64,000 nucleotides of DNA from Pristionchus mayeri (taxonomy: Eukaryota; Nematoda; Chromadorea; Rhabditida; Neodiplogasteridae). The notes beneath the pieces were generated by a model. That model made no database searches, was not told the DNA's origin, and saw nothing but the letters and a program-made list of their open reading frames with translations. Of this stretch, positions 48,901 to 59,649 are shown one piece after another (position 1 is the first letter of the stretch; the number at the start of each line of letters is the position of its first letter). The DNA lies in assembly GCA_036245805.1 (NCBI GenBank), contig BTRK01000001.1:1922001-1986000 (forward strand). Direction: 5' to 3'. A program made the translations under genes and the position numbers.

Positions 48901-51339
48901 AATGGGCGGAGTTTCGCATCAGACCAATGACAGAATTTCCCAAAAATTGGGGACCGCACGCGGCAGGCAACGCTCTCGCTCCCTGTTCTTTTGAATCACG
49001 GCGCGAACGCTAGCGCTGCTCTAGTAGCGATCGAGACAGTCCAAAGCCTTGTGGATCAAAACCATTTCTAACGCGAGCGAGTGGAGGGCCTTACGATATC
49101 ACTGCCAAACTGGAGCCAAAACTCGTTTTTGTTGCAAATAGCAGATGAAACTTTTGTTTTGGCAAAGCTAGTCAACCACTCGCTTGGCGGAGCAACCTTT
49201 CAACACAAAAATACTTTTCAGATCACAAAGATCAAAGATCAGCCCACTCACGGCAGAATTCTTCAGCTTCTCGAGATAGGCGGCGGAATCCTCCTGGCGT
49301 TTTTCTGTTTCGGTCGATGCGCGCGTCATCTGCACCAGCACTCCCGACCGCTCGTTCTTCAGACGGCACAGCTGAAAAGGGAAGAGAATGGAATGCACCA
49401 TTGAATTAGCTTGCGCGCTATATGTCTCATTAACTACAGTAATCCCCCAATTACAGTAATCACACAAACTACAGTACCTGGTCGTCATGCCTGAGCCTTG
49501 CCGTTCGCTCTGCCTTCAGCTTCTCCAGTCTTTTCTCCAGCATGGTCGCCTGATACGCATTATTGATTTTATGAAAACTAATAAAGCCAATTATCGATTG
49601 AAACACCGCATCGATAACTGGAAATGGCTAACTACGGATACGGTAGCTTCCCTTCGCCAATCAATAACCCAATCATACAGTAATCTTTGATTGATCTCTC
49701 ACCCTCTCCTCCTCATCGTTAGCGATGTCGATCTGGTTCTTGAAGTGGGAAACCTCGGAGTCGTAGTGAGGACGAGCCGCCTGTGAGTAGTTTATCATGA
49801 TTAAGGACCAGAAGAAGACAGAACCGAAGAGAGCATAACTTTCAATTAATGGGGTAAAGGTTGAGCCAGAATTCGCAGGGCCCGACTAGCAGCTTAAAAC
49901 CAACGACATCGAATAATTCTTTTGAATGAAATAACCCGGTTAATTCGCGCTCAGCACGGATTACTTAGTCCGCACGAAGGGAAAATTGCAATTGGCTGTG
50001 GCTGGCTTGTTTAATAAGTTAGTCAATGCTATCAAAAAAGGGGGGTTCTTGCTGCAACCTTTGTGTCCTTTCTATCTTCGTAAATTAAAAAAAGTACCTG
50101 TTTGAGCTTGGCGATTGCCACGAGCTGGGAGAGGTACATCTTTGTCTCTCGCGGCTTCGGATCGACCAGTGCTGCGAGGGATACGGTAAGGATACGGTAA
50201 GATTGCAAGGGTCAGAAAAGAAAGCTACGCCTTAGAATACTATCAACAAAACTGAGTACTGCCGGAGAGTAATAATGATAAGGGTTCTCTAAAGAGCCCA
50301 TTAACTGATAGTATTTGAATAATGACACTTCTTGGCCAATTGACCCACCCCCACCCCCTTCCTCCTTAAGCTCATTCATTTCCAGACATATTTCCCTAAT
50401 TTTTGACCGCACAACCCCTGAAAGGGAGGGGGCAACTATTCAAGAAGTGGTTAAATAAAAAAGCGTACTGCCGACTCCGAACTGAGGCGTGTCATCGCTG
50501 ATGTTCGTGTAGTCGTTCAAGATGGACTGGCTGTAATGAACCGGAAGAGTGAACTGGTTACTGTAGTGAGTGAAAAAAGGTGTACGACTTTCCCAAATGG
50601 TGTAACTGCTGCGGTTTTCCAACGCAGGATGCGCGCCACTTTTGCGAAGCGGCGCGGCCACGCTCTTCTCGTTTTCACACTCTTTCTCTTTACGTATCCA
50701 CGACGAGAGAGTATGTACACTGATGAGTGCGTGGCCGCGCCGTTTGTGAATTTCATGGGTAAACGGGAAAATAAAATTTTTAAAAATAACAAGACCACTC
50801 ACACGAATCTGGTCAGCAACAGGAATCCCTCAGATCGATTGTAGAGGTCAGGGTCCCTCTGAATATATAAATATGTTTAAAATTAACCGAAATTGGTTAC
50901 AAGCGTAGCGTAGAATAATTATAAATCAAAAACAGGATATGAGACGGTCAAACTGGTTAACCGCGGTTTCAGCCATTTATCAAAGTAAAGTTAGAACCTG
51001 CATGTCCGGCGTCACCCAGGTGAAGTCGGGCTGCGAAAGGGAGCTCTCCGGAATGCCGAAGGGCTGAAAAATCGAGCTTTTTTACAGAGAAATACACGCT
51101 GAACGAGGTGAAAATTGGAGCAAACACCACAAACCTTGATCAGGATGGTCCGGTAGAGACGCTGCACCATCAAGGGCTGCAAATCATCATAATTAGGTAG
51201 TAATGAACGGTGGAAAGAGGGTCATTAGCACGAAATTAGTGAAATAAAGAAAGGAATTCCGGAAAAGTACCTCAGGTTTGTTGAGATCTGCAAGGGTGAG
51301 CGGAATTTCGAGGAAGTTCATCTCTCTGATCAGATCCAT
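42953..51339 (-). CDS. him-10: Nuf2 kinetochore protein (HIM-10)
   Basis: Twenty minus-strand exons, all GT-AG with matching phase: 51271-51339, 51135-51176, 50998-51063, 50803-50858, 50469-50530, 50098-50171, 49703-49780, 49478-49549, 49252-49371, 48655-48747, 48405-48460, 48038-48111, 46510-46580, 46275-46320, 46082-46157, 45554-45621, 45284-45341, 44971-45046, 43345-43401 and 42953-43027. Total 1389 bp, 462 residues, close to human Nuf2. The N-terminal CH-type region (IPLTLADLNKPEPLMVQRLY, VDPKPRETKMYLSQLVAIA) is followed by a long coiled coil, which includes EIIDDPEQLREE, matching the Nuf2 signature around IVDSPEKLK. It ends TTTMQLLD. Nuf2 pairs with Ndc80 in the Ndc80 complex that binds spindle microtubules. 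Introns carry several repeats but exons are clean. Confidence 0.92.
43550..44580. repeat. Fold-back element in the last-but-one him-10 intron
   Basis: The arms at about 43550-44010 and 44105-44580 are reverse complements around a loop of about 90 bp. Upstream (about 43445-43510) lies a TTCTCATCCGACCTAGTG piece shared with the 7490 MITE. Confidence 0.85.
46786..47890. repeat. 25-bp tandem repeat split by an insertion
   Basis: Units of CATCAAAACTTTGATTCAAA occur at 46786-46843 and 47770-47890, about seven copies in all. The two parts are separated by the element at 46844-47769. It lies in a him-10 intron. Confidence 0.85.
46844..47769. mobile_element. hAT-like non-autonomous element
   Basis: Ends TAGGGACGGCAGCC and GGCTGCTGTCCCTA, flanked on both sides by the 8-bp AAACTTTG (46836-46843, 47770-47777). 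An 8-bp target duplication fits the hAT superfamily. The 926-bp interior has no transposase. Because the target is itself a tandem repeat, the duplication needs care. Confidence 0.7.
50591..50760. repeat. Short inverted repeat in a him-10 intron
   Basis: GCGGCGCGGCCACGCTC (near 50649) is mirrored by GAGTGCGTGGCCGCGCCG (near 50727). The interior is about 60 bp. Confidence 0.6.
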
Positions 51340-52427
51340 GTTCACTGGAAAGCATTGGCATATTAGAAACACGGAAAAGCGATAATTAAGCAAAAGAAAC
51401 AGTGAAAACAAGCTAATTAGCGGCCGCTATAGCGGTTCACAAAAAACTGTCTCGGCACTCCCGCGTTTCACCATTTGAAACGCGTTATCCTTTAGAACGA
51501 GAGGGGGGTGGCACAGCTTTTTCAAAATGATCTCCCAGCAACCATACTTTAGGTATGGAGTCACCAACAGTGGACTACACTTCAGCCGGAAAAGTTTTCA
51601 AAAATTTTAACTTTTTGGCGCCAATTTTGAGAAAACAAAAGTTTCGATTTCAGAGACGTGATATATACCATTTGAAAAAGCATGATAAGTTATGTCAAAG
51701 CCTAAGACAGTTTTCAAATTTATCGAAATTTGGCTGAGCAATGTCGAAAAAATCAAAATTTTTGATGACCGACGGTGATCATCATCTCACTGGTCGTCTG
51801 AAACTTAAAAGTCAATCCTGATTTTTTGATATGTGGTGCTCTGTTGCATGTAGATTCTGAATCTATGCTGAAAATTTGGAATTTCATGGACAGTACATGC
51901 TTTCGATTGATTTTCTAGAGCGCAATCGCCGACCAGGGTTCGATCCCCGCCGGTGCATATCTTTTGCAAACTGTTGTGCTTGTTTTCAACCATTACTGCG
52001 GTAGGGGGAAGTGGTCGGCGACCTAATTCTAAGACTTTTTTACTTCGAGGAGTTTTTCGATCAGATGCGATCTACGGCCGGAAATCGATCTTTTCATTTT
52101 TGACGATTACGGTATACAGCTACTGTATTCGTCAAAAACTTGTTTAGTCGATTCCACAGCGGCGGTAGGGGGAATGCTTCGGCGATCAAATTCTAATACT
52201 TTTTTACTTCGGAGAGTTTTTCGATCAGATGTGATCTACGGCCGGAAATCGATATTTTATTTACGTAGGAAATAAAAATGAAAAGATCGATTTCCGGCCG
52301 TAGATCGCATCTGATCGAAAAACTCCTCGAAGTAAAAAAGTCTTAGAATTAGGTCGCCGACCACTTCCCCCTACCGCAGTAATGGTTGAAAATAAGCACA
52401 ACAGTTTGCAAAAGATATGCACCGGCG

Positions 52428-55400
52428 ACCTAATTCTTCTCCATTCTCTTCCTTCTCCATTCATTCTCCATTCTCCATTCTCCATTCTCCATTCTCCATT
52501 CTCCATTCTCCATTCTCCATTCGATCGGTGAGGGGCGGTCGCCTCTCGGCCCCCTCTCTCCTCCTTCCTCTGGAGTCTCCCTCCCAGTCAGCCTGGACAA
52601 CCTGGTGAGGTCCTCGTCCACCCAATGCCAAGCAATCTCAAGATCGCAAGTTTTAACTGTCGAAGCCTATGCAAGAATGATCGTCTAGTCGAATTCGAGG
52701 AGTCAGTGAGTAAATTGTCGTTCGATGTTATTGCTTTGCAAGAAACTCGCCGAACTGGCTTTACCTCAACGACTCTTTTGCAATCCAACCATCTATTCTA
52801 CGCCTACGGAACACGATCGTTGTATGGAACTGGCTTTCTCATCCATTCCAAATGGGCAGCCCACGCTGATTTTCATTATCTGACCGACCGCCTCTCATAC
52901 CTCGACGTTGACAAAATGGGATTGAGGATCGTTTCAATTTACCTTCCGACAAGCGCCTCTCCCGATACAGACTATGAGAGTGTTTTGAACGAACTGTAGA
53001 CACTGTTAGACGCTCCCTCCAGTCGTGATCACCTACCGGGTGTTGAGAGACGTCGAGTGGTTGTCTGCGGTGATTTCAATTGCAAGGTTGGATCGCGGCA
53101 AGCCAAGCATGAAGACTGGATTGGGAGGCACGGTCTCGGTGAAAGAAACGAAAGAGGACAAGTTCTTGGTGACTTTTGCTGCGCAAACAAGCTGCGAATA
53201 ATGAATACACGGTTTGATAAGAGAGAGAGTCGGAAGTGGACATGGCATTCTCCGAATATGAAAACGAAGAATCTCATTGATTTCATATTATGCCAGGATC
53301 CTTCTCTCTTCCTTGATGTTTCCATCGTTGGGTCTCACTCATTCTCATCCGACCACCGCCTGATTATGGCGAGAATTCGAATGAACCACAAGGAAAGAGT
53401 GAAATTTCGACCGACAAGAATCAACCAAAAGCTATCAATTCCTGCGTTCGCAGCATCTATGTCAAACCAGCAAACCAATCTATCCACATACCAGGACATC
53501 GTGAGTTCAATGAATAATATAGCCTCAACATGCATGATTCCTGAACCCAAACCCAAGAGATTGAGCACTAAGACAGAACAATTGATGAGAAGCAGGAACA
53601 TGTTAAGAAAGCAACCCCCAACGCCACTGAATAGAATTAATCTGGCTGTAACTAGCAAGGCTCTTAGGTTTTCGCTCAATGAAGATTTGCATCGGAGACA
53701 CGTGCAGTTTGTGGAGGAGGCAGTACGGTATGGAAGAAGCACAAAATTGGCTCTTTGAAAATCTGAAGTCGGAAGAACAACGCTGACTAGATTGACAAAG
53801 GATGATGGAAGTGTAGCAGCAATTCGAAGCCAAGTATCGCAAACTGTTCAATCATACTACAACCGCCTATTTTCATCAACTATCACAATCGGTCGATCAC
53901 AATACAGCAGCGATGAGACACTCCCTCTGAGCCTCTCAAGTGAAATTTTCTTGGCTATTGCTCGATTAAAGAACGGGAAGGCTCCAGGCCTGGATAGAAT
54001 AACTGCTGAAATGATTAAAGCGAGTGCCGAGCCTCTAGCGAAGCATTTACTCACATTGTTCAACGAGTGGATTGAGAAGGAGGAAATCCCCAATGAGCTG
54101 CCAGATTCAACTATTTCATTAATATACAAAAAAGGATCGCCCCTCGACATCGGGAACTATCGTCCCATAGCTTTGATGAACCTCATATACAAACTATTTA
54201 CATCAGTCATCGATAATCGGATTGAAAGACAACTCAAAGCGAACCAACCAAATGAGCAAGCCGGCTTTCGCCGCGATTTTTCAACTTCCGACCACATATT
54301 CACTCTATCGGAGCTGATTGCAAAATCAAATGAGTATCGATTTCCACTCTACTTAATATTCATTGATTATCGCAAAGCATTCGATTCTGTAGAATTCCAT
54401 CATGTCTGGGAGGCACTATTTGATCAAGGCATACACAGCAAGTTAATCAATACACTCAGGGCAATCTACTCCAAGTCAAAAGTCTGTGCGAATCGGCGGT
54501 AGTCGAGTGCCTGTTGATATTCAGAGAGGTGTGCGACAAGGGGATCCGATTAGTCCTCATCTATTCAATGCCGTACTGGAAGGAGTCTTTCGAAACATGA
54601 ACTGGTCGGCCTATGGAGTGAATGTGAACGGCCAACGACTGAACCACCTTCGCTTTGCCGATGACATAGTTCTCATATCTCATGATGCAACCGAAAGTAA
54701 TACTATGTTGGAAGAACTAGCAGGGAGAAGCAAAGAGATCGGCCTTGAGATCAACATAGGCAAAACAGTAATGATGTCCAATGCAACTCGGGTACCAATG
54801 TCAATCGGCAACGATCAACTAGTGTACGCCGATTCTTTCATATATCTGGGCACGCGCCTCTCGTTTGATCAAAATCTTTCTCTTGAAATCAATAGAAGAA
54901 TCGGAGGAGCATGGAGATCTTATAACAAGTTCTACACGTTTTTCACGAATCGAAGATGCGCCATTGGTTTGAAAGTAAGGCTGTTCCGAATGTGCGTCGA
55001 GCCGTCGCTAACCTATGGAAGCGAAACGTGGAGTACCACATCAAAGGACAGGAAACGGCTTATTGTTGCTCAAAGAAGCATGATGCGGAAGATGATCAAG
55101 AGTTACAAGAATGGACCGAATTTCGAATGTTTCCCTTGCCAATCGCATCCCTCTAACTGATATCCGAGTCAGAGTCATGATAAGTAAGAGGAGATGGGCA
55201 GAGAGACTATCAATGTTCACCGACGACAGATGGTCCAAAAGAGTTCTTGAGTGGACACCGTGGGATAGAACAAGACCTGTTGGACGCCCGAGAGTCAGAT
55301 GGAAAGACGAACTCATTAAAGAACACGGAGTGCAATGGCAGCGAGTATACAGGGAAAACGCGATCGAATGGAAGAACGGCATTGTTCGACAGGCCTCTGC

Positions 55401-55433
55401 CTTGATGCTCGAATAAATGATTATGATTATGAT
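52428..55433 (+). mobile_element. APE-type non-LTR retrotransposon (RTE-like), decayed
   Basis: A 3.0-kb element. The 5' part holds an ATTCTCC heptamer repeat (about 52445-52520), followed by endonuclease and reverse transcriptase coding sequence. The 3' end is a short GATTAT microsatellite (55414-55433), as in RTE-type LINEs, which lack poly(A). It is flanked by TATGCACCGGCG at 52416-52427 and 55434-55445, which I read as the target-site duplication. Confidence 0.85.
52625..55416 (+). pseudogene. Endonuclease/reverse transcriptase ORF of the LINE, with stops and frameshifts
   Basis: The N-terminal apurinic-type endonuclease shows KIASFNCRSL, IALQETRRTG, YGTGFLIH, CGDFNCKVG and SSDHRLI (52625-53400). 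Reverse transcriptase motifs follow: PGLDRITAEM, YRPIALMNLIYKLF, FIDYRKAFDSVEF, RGVRQGDPISPHLF and FADDIVLIS (53940-54690). In-frame stops lie at 52997-52999 and 53756-53758, and frameshifts lie near 54485 and 55110. The C-terminal part is GRPRVRWKDELI. All catalytic motifs are still readable, so decay is recent, but the element cannot encode a full protein. RTE assignment rests on the single ORF with N-terminal endonuclease and the 3' tail. Confidence 0.88.
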
Positions 55434-55890
55434 TATGCACCGGCGGGGATCGAACCCTGGTCGGCGACTGCGCTAGAAAATCAATCGAAAAGCATGTACT
55501 GTCCATGAAATTCCAAATTTTCAGCACAGATTCAGAATCTACATGCAACAGAGCACCACATATCGAAAAATCAGGATTGACTTTTGAGTTTCAGACGAGC
55601 AGTGAGATGATGATCACGGTCGGTCATCAAAAATTTTGATTTTTTCGACATTCCTCAGCGAAATTTCGATAAATTTGAAAACTGTCTTAGGTTTTAACAT
55701 AACTTTTCATGCTCTTTCATATGGTATATAGCGCGTCTCTGAAAGCGAAAATTTTGTTTTCTCAAAATTGGCACCAAAAAGTTAAAATTTTTGAAAACTT
55801 TTCCGGCTGAAGTGTAGTCGACTCTTGGTGACTCCATACCTAAAGTATGGTTGCTGGGAGATCATTTTGAAAAAGCTGTGCCACCCCCGG

Positions 55891-58308
55891 GCCTTGTTGT
55901 TACATTCTTACAGAGAACGCGTTTTGAATTGTGCAGTGGTCAAGTCGGGCACACACGTGATCGACGATTTTAAATTGTTTTTTTTTTAAATTATATTTTT
56001 TATTTAAATTTTTATGATTTTTTTCATTATTTTAAATATTATTAATAATACGCAATATGAAAATAATTGGAAAAATATAGTTATGCTGGAACGGAGTACA
56101 CAAGCTACCGTAATTGTTGCAGAGTTCTCTGCAGTCATCTCCACAGTGGTCTCGAAGGTGAAACCAATCATCCATTGGAGAATACTATGTACTTGTTCTA
56201 GTGAAACTTCTGCAATGGTGCTTGCTAGAGACTGTTCCAGCTCCCGTACAGCGCAGTACAGCGGGCAGTACAGCGAGAGAGTGTGGAAATTGAAGAGAGT
56301 CTCGATGGTTTCTCGCGTTTTTTCGTACTCTCTCACCCTTCCATGACCTTCATTTACTACCTCCTCAGGTTAAAGTTCTCCCGCACTTTCCCGATTGGAA
56401 TCTGTCAATCATTAGGAGTACTCTTTCAAATCCACACGCTCTCTCGCCGGTAAGACAGAGCGAGAGTGCACGCAATTTGAGGAGAGTCAGACAGCACTCT
56501 GACAAGGGAATGGTCAATTCATAATTTAAAATTGGGAGAAATGACTGTTATCCGTTGAAATTGTGTCCAATGTAGACCCCAAATCATTTTTCAGAAAGTG
56601 CTCCCAGACCCCTAGAATCGATTTGTGTGACCTACCTTTTTACGTGCGAAATTTCCCATGCTCGAGCACGATAATATCACATCACCTCAAGAGGAGAGAA
56701 ACGTAGCTCTCGTAGCCTCGTAGCCTAGTGCCTCGTAGCCTCGTAGCCTAGTCGTAGCCTAGTGGGCTGCGAAAGTGGCCAACTTTTTGCCGCCGCGAGT
56801 TCGATTCCCAACCCGAACAAAATATTTTTGCAATTTCATAAAAGTTATTAGACGTAAATTCAATGTGATAAATACGACGATAAGTCCTATCTGTGGATCT
56901 ACCATCATTTAAGAATGTAGAGTTTTCCCCTCTTCCCTGCCCCATTGATTCACTCGATTTTTTTGAAAAAGTTCATCGACGAAATATCAAACGACAAAAA
57001 GTTGGCCACTTTCGCAACCCACTAGGCTACGAGAGCTACGCTTCCCTCCTCTTGAGGTGATGTGATATTCTCGTGCTCGAGCATGGGAAATTTCGTACGT
57101 AAAAAGGTAGGTCACACAAATCGATTCTAGGGGTCTGGGAGCACTTACTGAAAAATGATTTGGGGTCTCCATTGGACACAATTTCAACGTATAACAGTCA
57201 TTTCTCTCAATTTTAAATTATGAATTGACCATTCCCTTGTGAAGGAATGAGACGCGCCTAACAATAAGCCCACGGATACCAATCTTCCATCCCGTAACTT
57301 TTCCTTCCTGATTTTTCCTTCTCATCCTTCATCCACATCTTTTTATGAAGAGTTGATGTTTGGGAAACGTCACCTCTTCAAAAATGGGACAACAGTTAGA
57401 GCAGTGTGACTTTTTTTTTGTCTATTTCTTTATTTTGAACTGATGAATGAAAAAGGATTGAATTCACAGTTGAACCATTTCTGAAACACAAACCCGACAA
57501 ATGGAAATTGTCCAATCTTATCCGCACATTTTCGAGATTTCCGGGAATACGCGGCAATAGTGCATTATGAGAGACTTTTTCAGTCAGTGAACATATGCTT
57601 GGCAAAGTACGAAAAATCGAAATCGTCCTAAATGTGCCCACATGTAGTACTCGTCGAACATAGCTCGGGTGCCACATCCGGAGTGTTCTAGATTGCTCTC
57701 TGCGAAATGGGACACTAGTGTCAGAAAGTTGAAATTTCGAATTTTGTCATTTCGAAACCGATTTGAATCACTGATGTCTCAAAAAATCACTAATATTTCA
57801 TTGATTATATATGACAAATTCTAGAATAATTGGGCATCAACTCGTGAAGAAACAGCGAAAATAAATTTTTGACAATTGTTAATTAAAGAAGGTGTAACAA
57901 GAATAAGAGACACTAATTCCTGCAACGAAGATATTGCGCTCGCAATAAAAAATACTGTAAGACCGGACCGGGTAAAATCCGCTCAAGTTGAATCGCGAAA
58001 TTTTTCTTTCGCAATTTTTCGTTTTTTTTCGTTCATTTGATGCCCTGTTCGATTATTTAGCGTATTTCTGGTCATTTCTATTTCGAATTGTTCTTGGCAA
58101 CCCTCTGAATCGTAATAACTCATTTTTGAAGCGTGCAAACCCTTGAAATAGACTGATCATAAACTTCGAATTCGCAGTGCTTACTAGCAAATCTTGCTCA
58201 AGCGTTTTTGCCCTCAGCATTCCTCATTTTTGCGTTGTATTGAGCTTCATCACAGTTGTATTCTGGTGCAATTATTTAAAATTGGTTTAAATTATAACAT
58301 TTGATCAG
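55891..58308. other. Intergenic before RCL1, mostly repeat
   Basis: 55980-56040 is very AT-rich. 56505-57240 is a fold-back element. 57250-58308 has no recognisable exon. I looked here for the missing first exon(s) of RCL1 and did not find them. Confidence 0.5.
56505..57240. repeat. Fold-back element with tRNA-like loop
   Basis: The arms at about 56505-56790 and 56993-57240 are reverse complements (AAGGGAATGGTCAATTCATA mirrored at the right end). The loop side contains GAGTTCGATTCCCAACCC, B-box-like. The left arm also has tandem CTCGTAGCCTAGTG units (56710-56765). Confidence 0.82.
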
Positions 58309-59391
58309 GTCTCCTGAGTGGTCGCCCCATCGTTATCGACAAGATTCGACCAGAGGTAGCCCCGGATTGAAAGGTGGGTATAGTCGCTTATGTTTGGTTT
58401 TAGATTGATGATAATCTTTTATGTATTTCAGAGCACGAAACACTCCTGCTCAAGCTTTTGAACGACATCACGAACGGCACACAGACTGAAATCAGCAGGA
58501 CTGGTTAGTTATTTTTTGCTGAAGTACTATTTTAATCAAGGAAGGCATACATTGATGCTCAAATTGATGCCATTCATTTTAATTTTTATGTTGACGTTTA
58601 GTGTTATTTAGCGTTTTATAGAATAGGTTGTAATGCTTCTTTCCCAGGTACTCGGTTGCTATTCTCCCTCGGAGTGCTGCTGGGAGGCGAGGCTTCCCTC
58701 AACTGCGGCCTCACTCGATGCATCTCCTTCTACCTCGCGGCACTCCTCCTCCTATCGCCCTTCTGCAAGAAACCCTTGAGGGTCAAACTGGAAGGTTGGT
58801 TTTTTCCTCGTTATTCGATTTCAAATTTATTTACACTAGGAGTTACAAATGCTCCCGGAGTAATCTCGGTGGAGGCCATTCGAATCACCTGGCTCTACAC
58901 TAAATTTGTATTTAATGACGAAGATTTGGATATCAAGGTATGTCTTAAAATTTTGTTTTATGAATTTAAAGTTGTTGAAGTTCTCGTTCTCCGCAAAGCT
59001 CAAATTGTTTCCAGATCATAAATCGCGGATTGTTGCCTGAGTGCGGTGGAAAGGTTCTCTTCACAGCACCCATCGTCAAAAGCTACGACCAGTACAAGTA
59101 AGATTCTTCGGGAATGATTATTTTTTGTTTCAAAGACACTTGATGATCAGTCATTATTAAAATTTATTTATTCCAGCGCGAGAAAATCGGCAGTGTGCAA
59201 GATTCGTGGAATAGCCTGGGTTACAAAGGTTCGTTCCTTTATTTATTTTTTTAATTAAAAAAAATATCCAAATTATTGATTGGAGGTGTCGCCGTCTCTG
59301 GCTCATCGACTAATCGATGGAGCGAAGCAATCACTGCGAGGATACCTCACTGACGTCTACATCACAGTCGATCAGAGGAAGGGAGTGCACG
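58309..59391 (+). CDS. RCL1, RNA 3'-terminal phosphate cyclase-like protein (internal part only)
   Basis: Exons: 58309-58373, 58432-58503, 58648-58794, 58840-58937, 59015-59097, 59177-59228 and 59286-59391. They encode LLSGRPIVIDKIRP, LLLKLLNDITNGTQTEISRT, GVLLGGEASLNCGLTRCISF, INRGLLPECGGKVLFTAPI, IRGIAWVTKVSPSLAHRLID and DVYITVDQRKGVHG. These follow RCL1 from about residue 20 to 245 of roughly 370. RCL1 works in the nucleolus in early 18S pre-rRNA cleavage. The first exon ends with ...RPEVAP and then needs a one-base shift to read GLK and join the next exon in phase, so there is an indel, a sequence error or decay. The N-terminal start and the last third of the protein are not in the window; a transposase gene on the other strand follows the last exon. 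Confidence 0.85.
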
Positions 59392-59649
59392 GTGAGTTTT
59401 GCTTTTGATAATTTCCTGAAGAACAGTTGTACCAGATCTTCTAACAAAGTGTTGGCATTCTGCATTTGCTCATTGTGTGGTGTTTCTCATAAGGGAATCT
59501 ATTTCTGCATTTATTTTTTTGTATGCTTTTTGATCACGAATTCTTAAATATTTATCATAGCGTTTTACAAACAAAACATCGGAAATTCGTAAAGTAACAA
59601 TAAAATAATTATAGGACAATACTGATGAACATGTAATACCGAGTGTCGT

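Larger units (their letters stand above)
51507..55890. repeat. Fold-back element interrupted by a retrotransposon
   Basis: The left arm (51507 to about 52150) matches, in reverse complement, 52270-52427 joined to 55446-55890. Removing 52428-55433 (plus one copy of the 12-bp duplication) restores a continuous palindrome of about 1.4 kb. Next to the insertion site is a tRNA-3'-half-like stretch (GGGTTCGATCCCCGCC). It lies upstream of him-10. Confidence 0.88.

Noticed and set aside
52445..52520. CRISPR-like array
   Set aside because: It is a heptamer microsatellite without spacers, inside a LINE, in a eukaryotic genome.
56014..56346. 110-codon open frames on both strands before RCL1
   Set aside because: No similarity, no splice logic, AT-rich start; it does not supply the missing RCL1 N-terminus.
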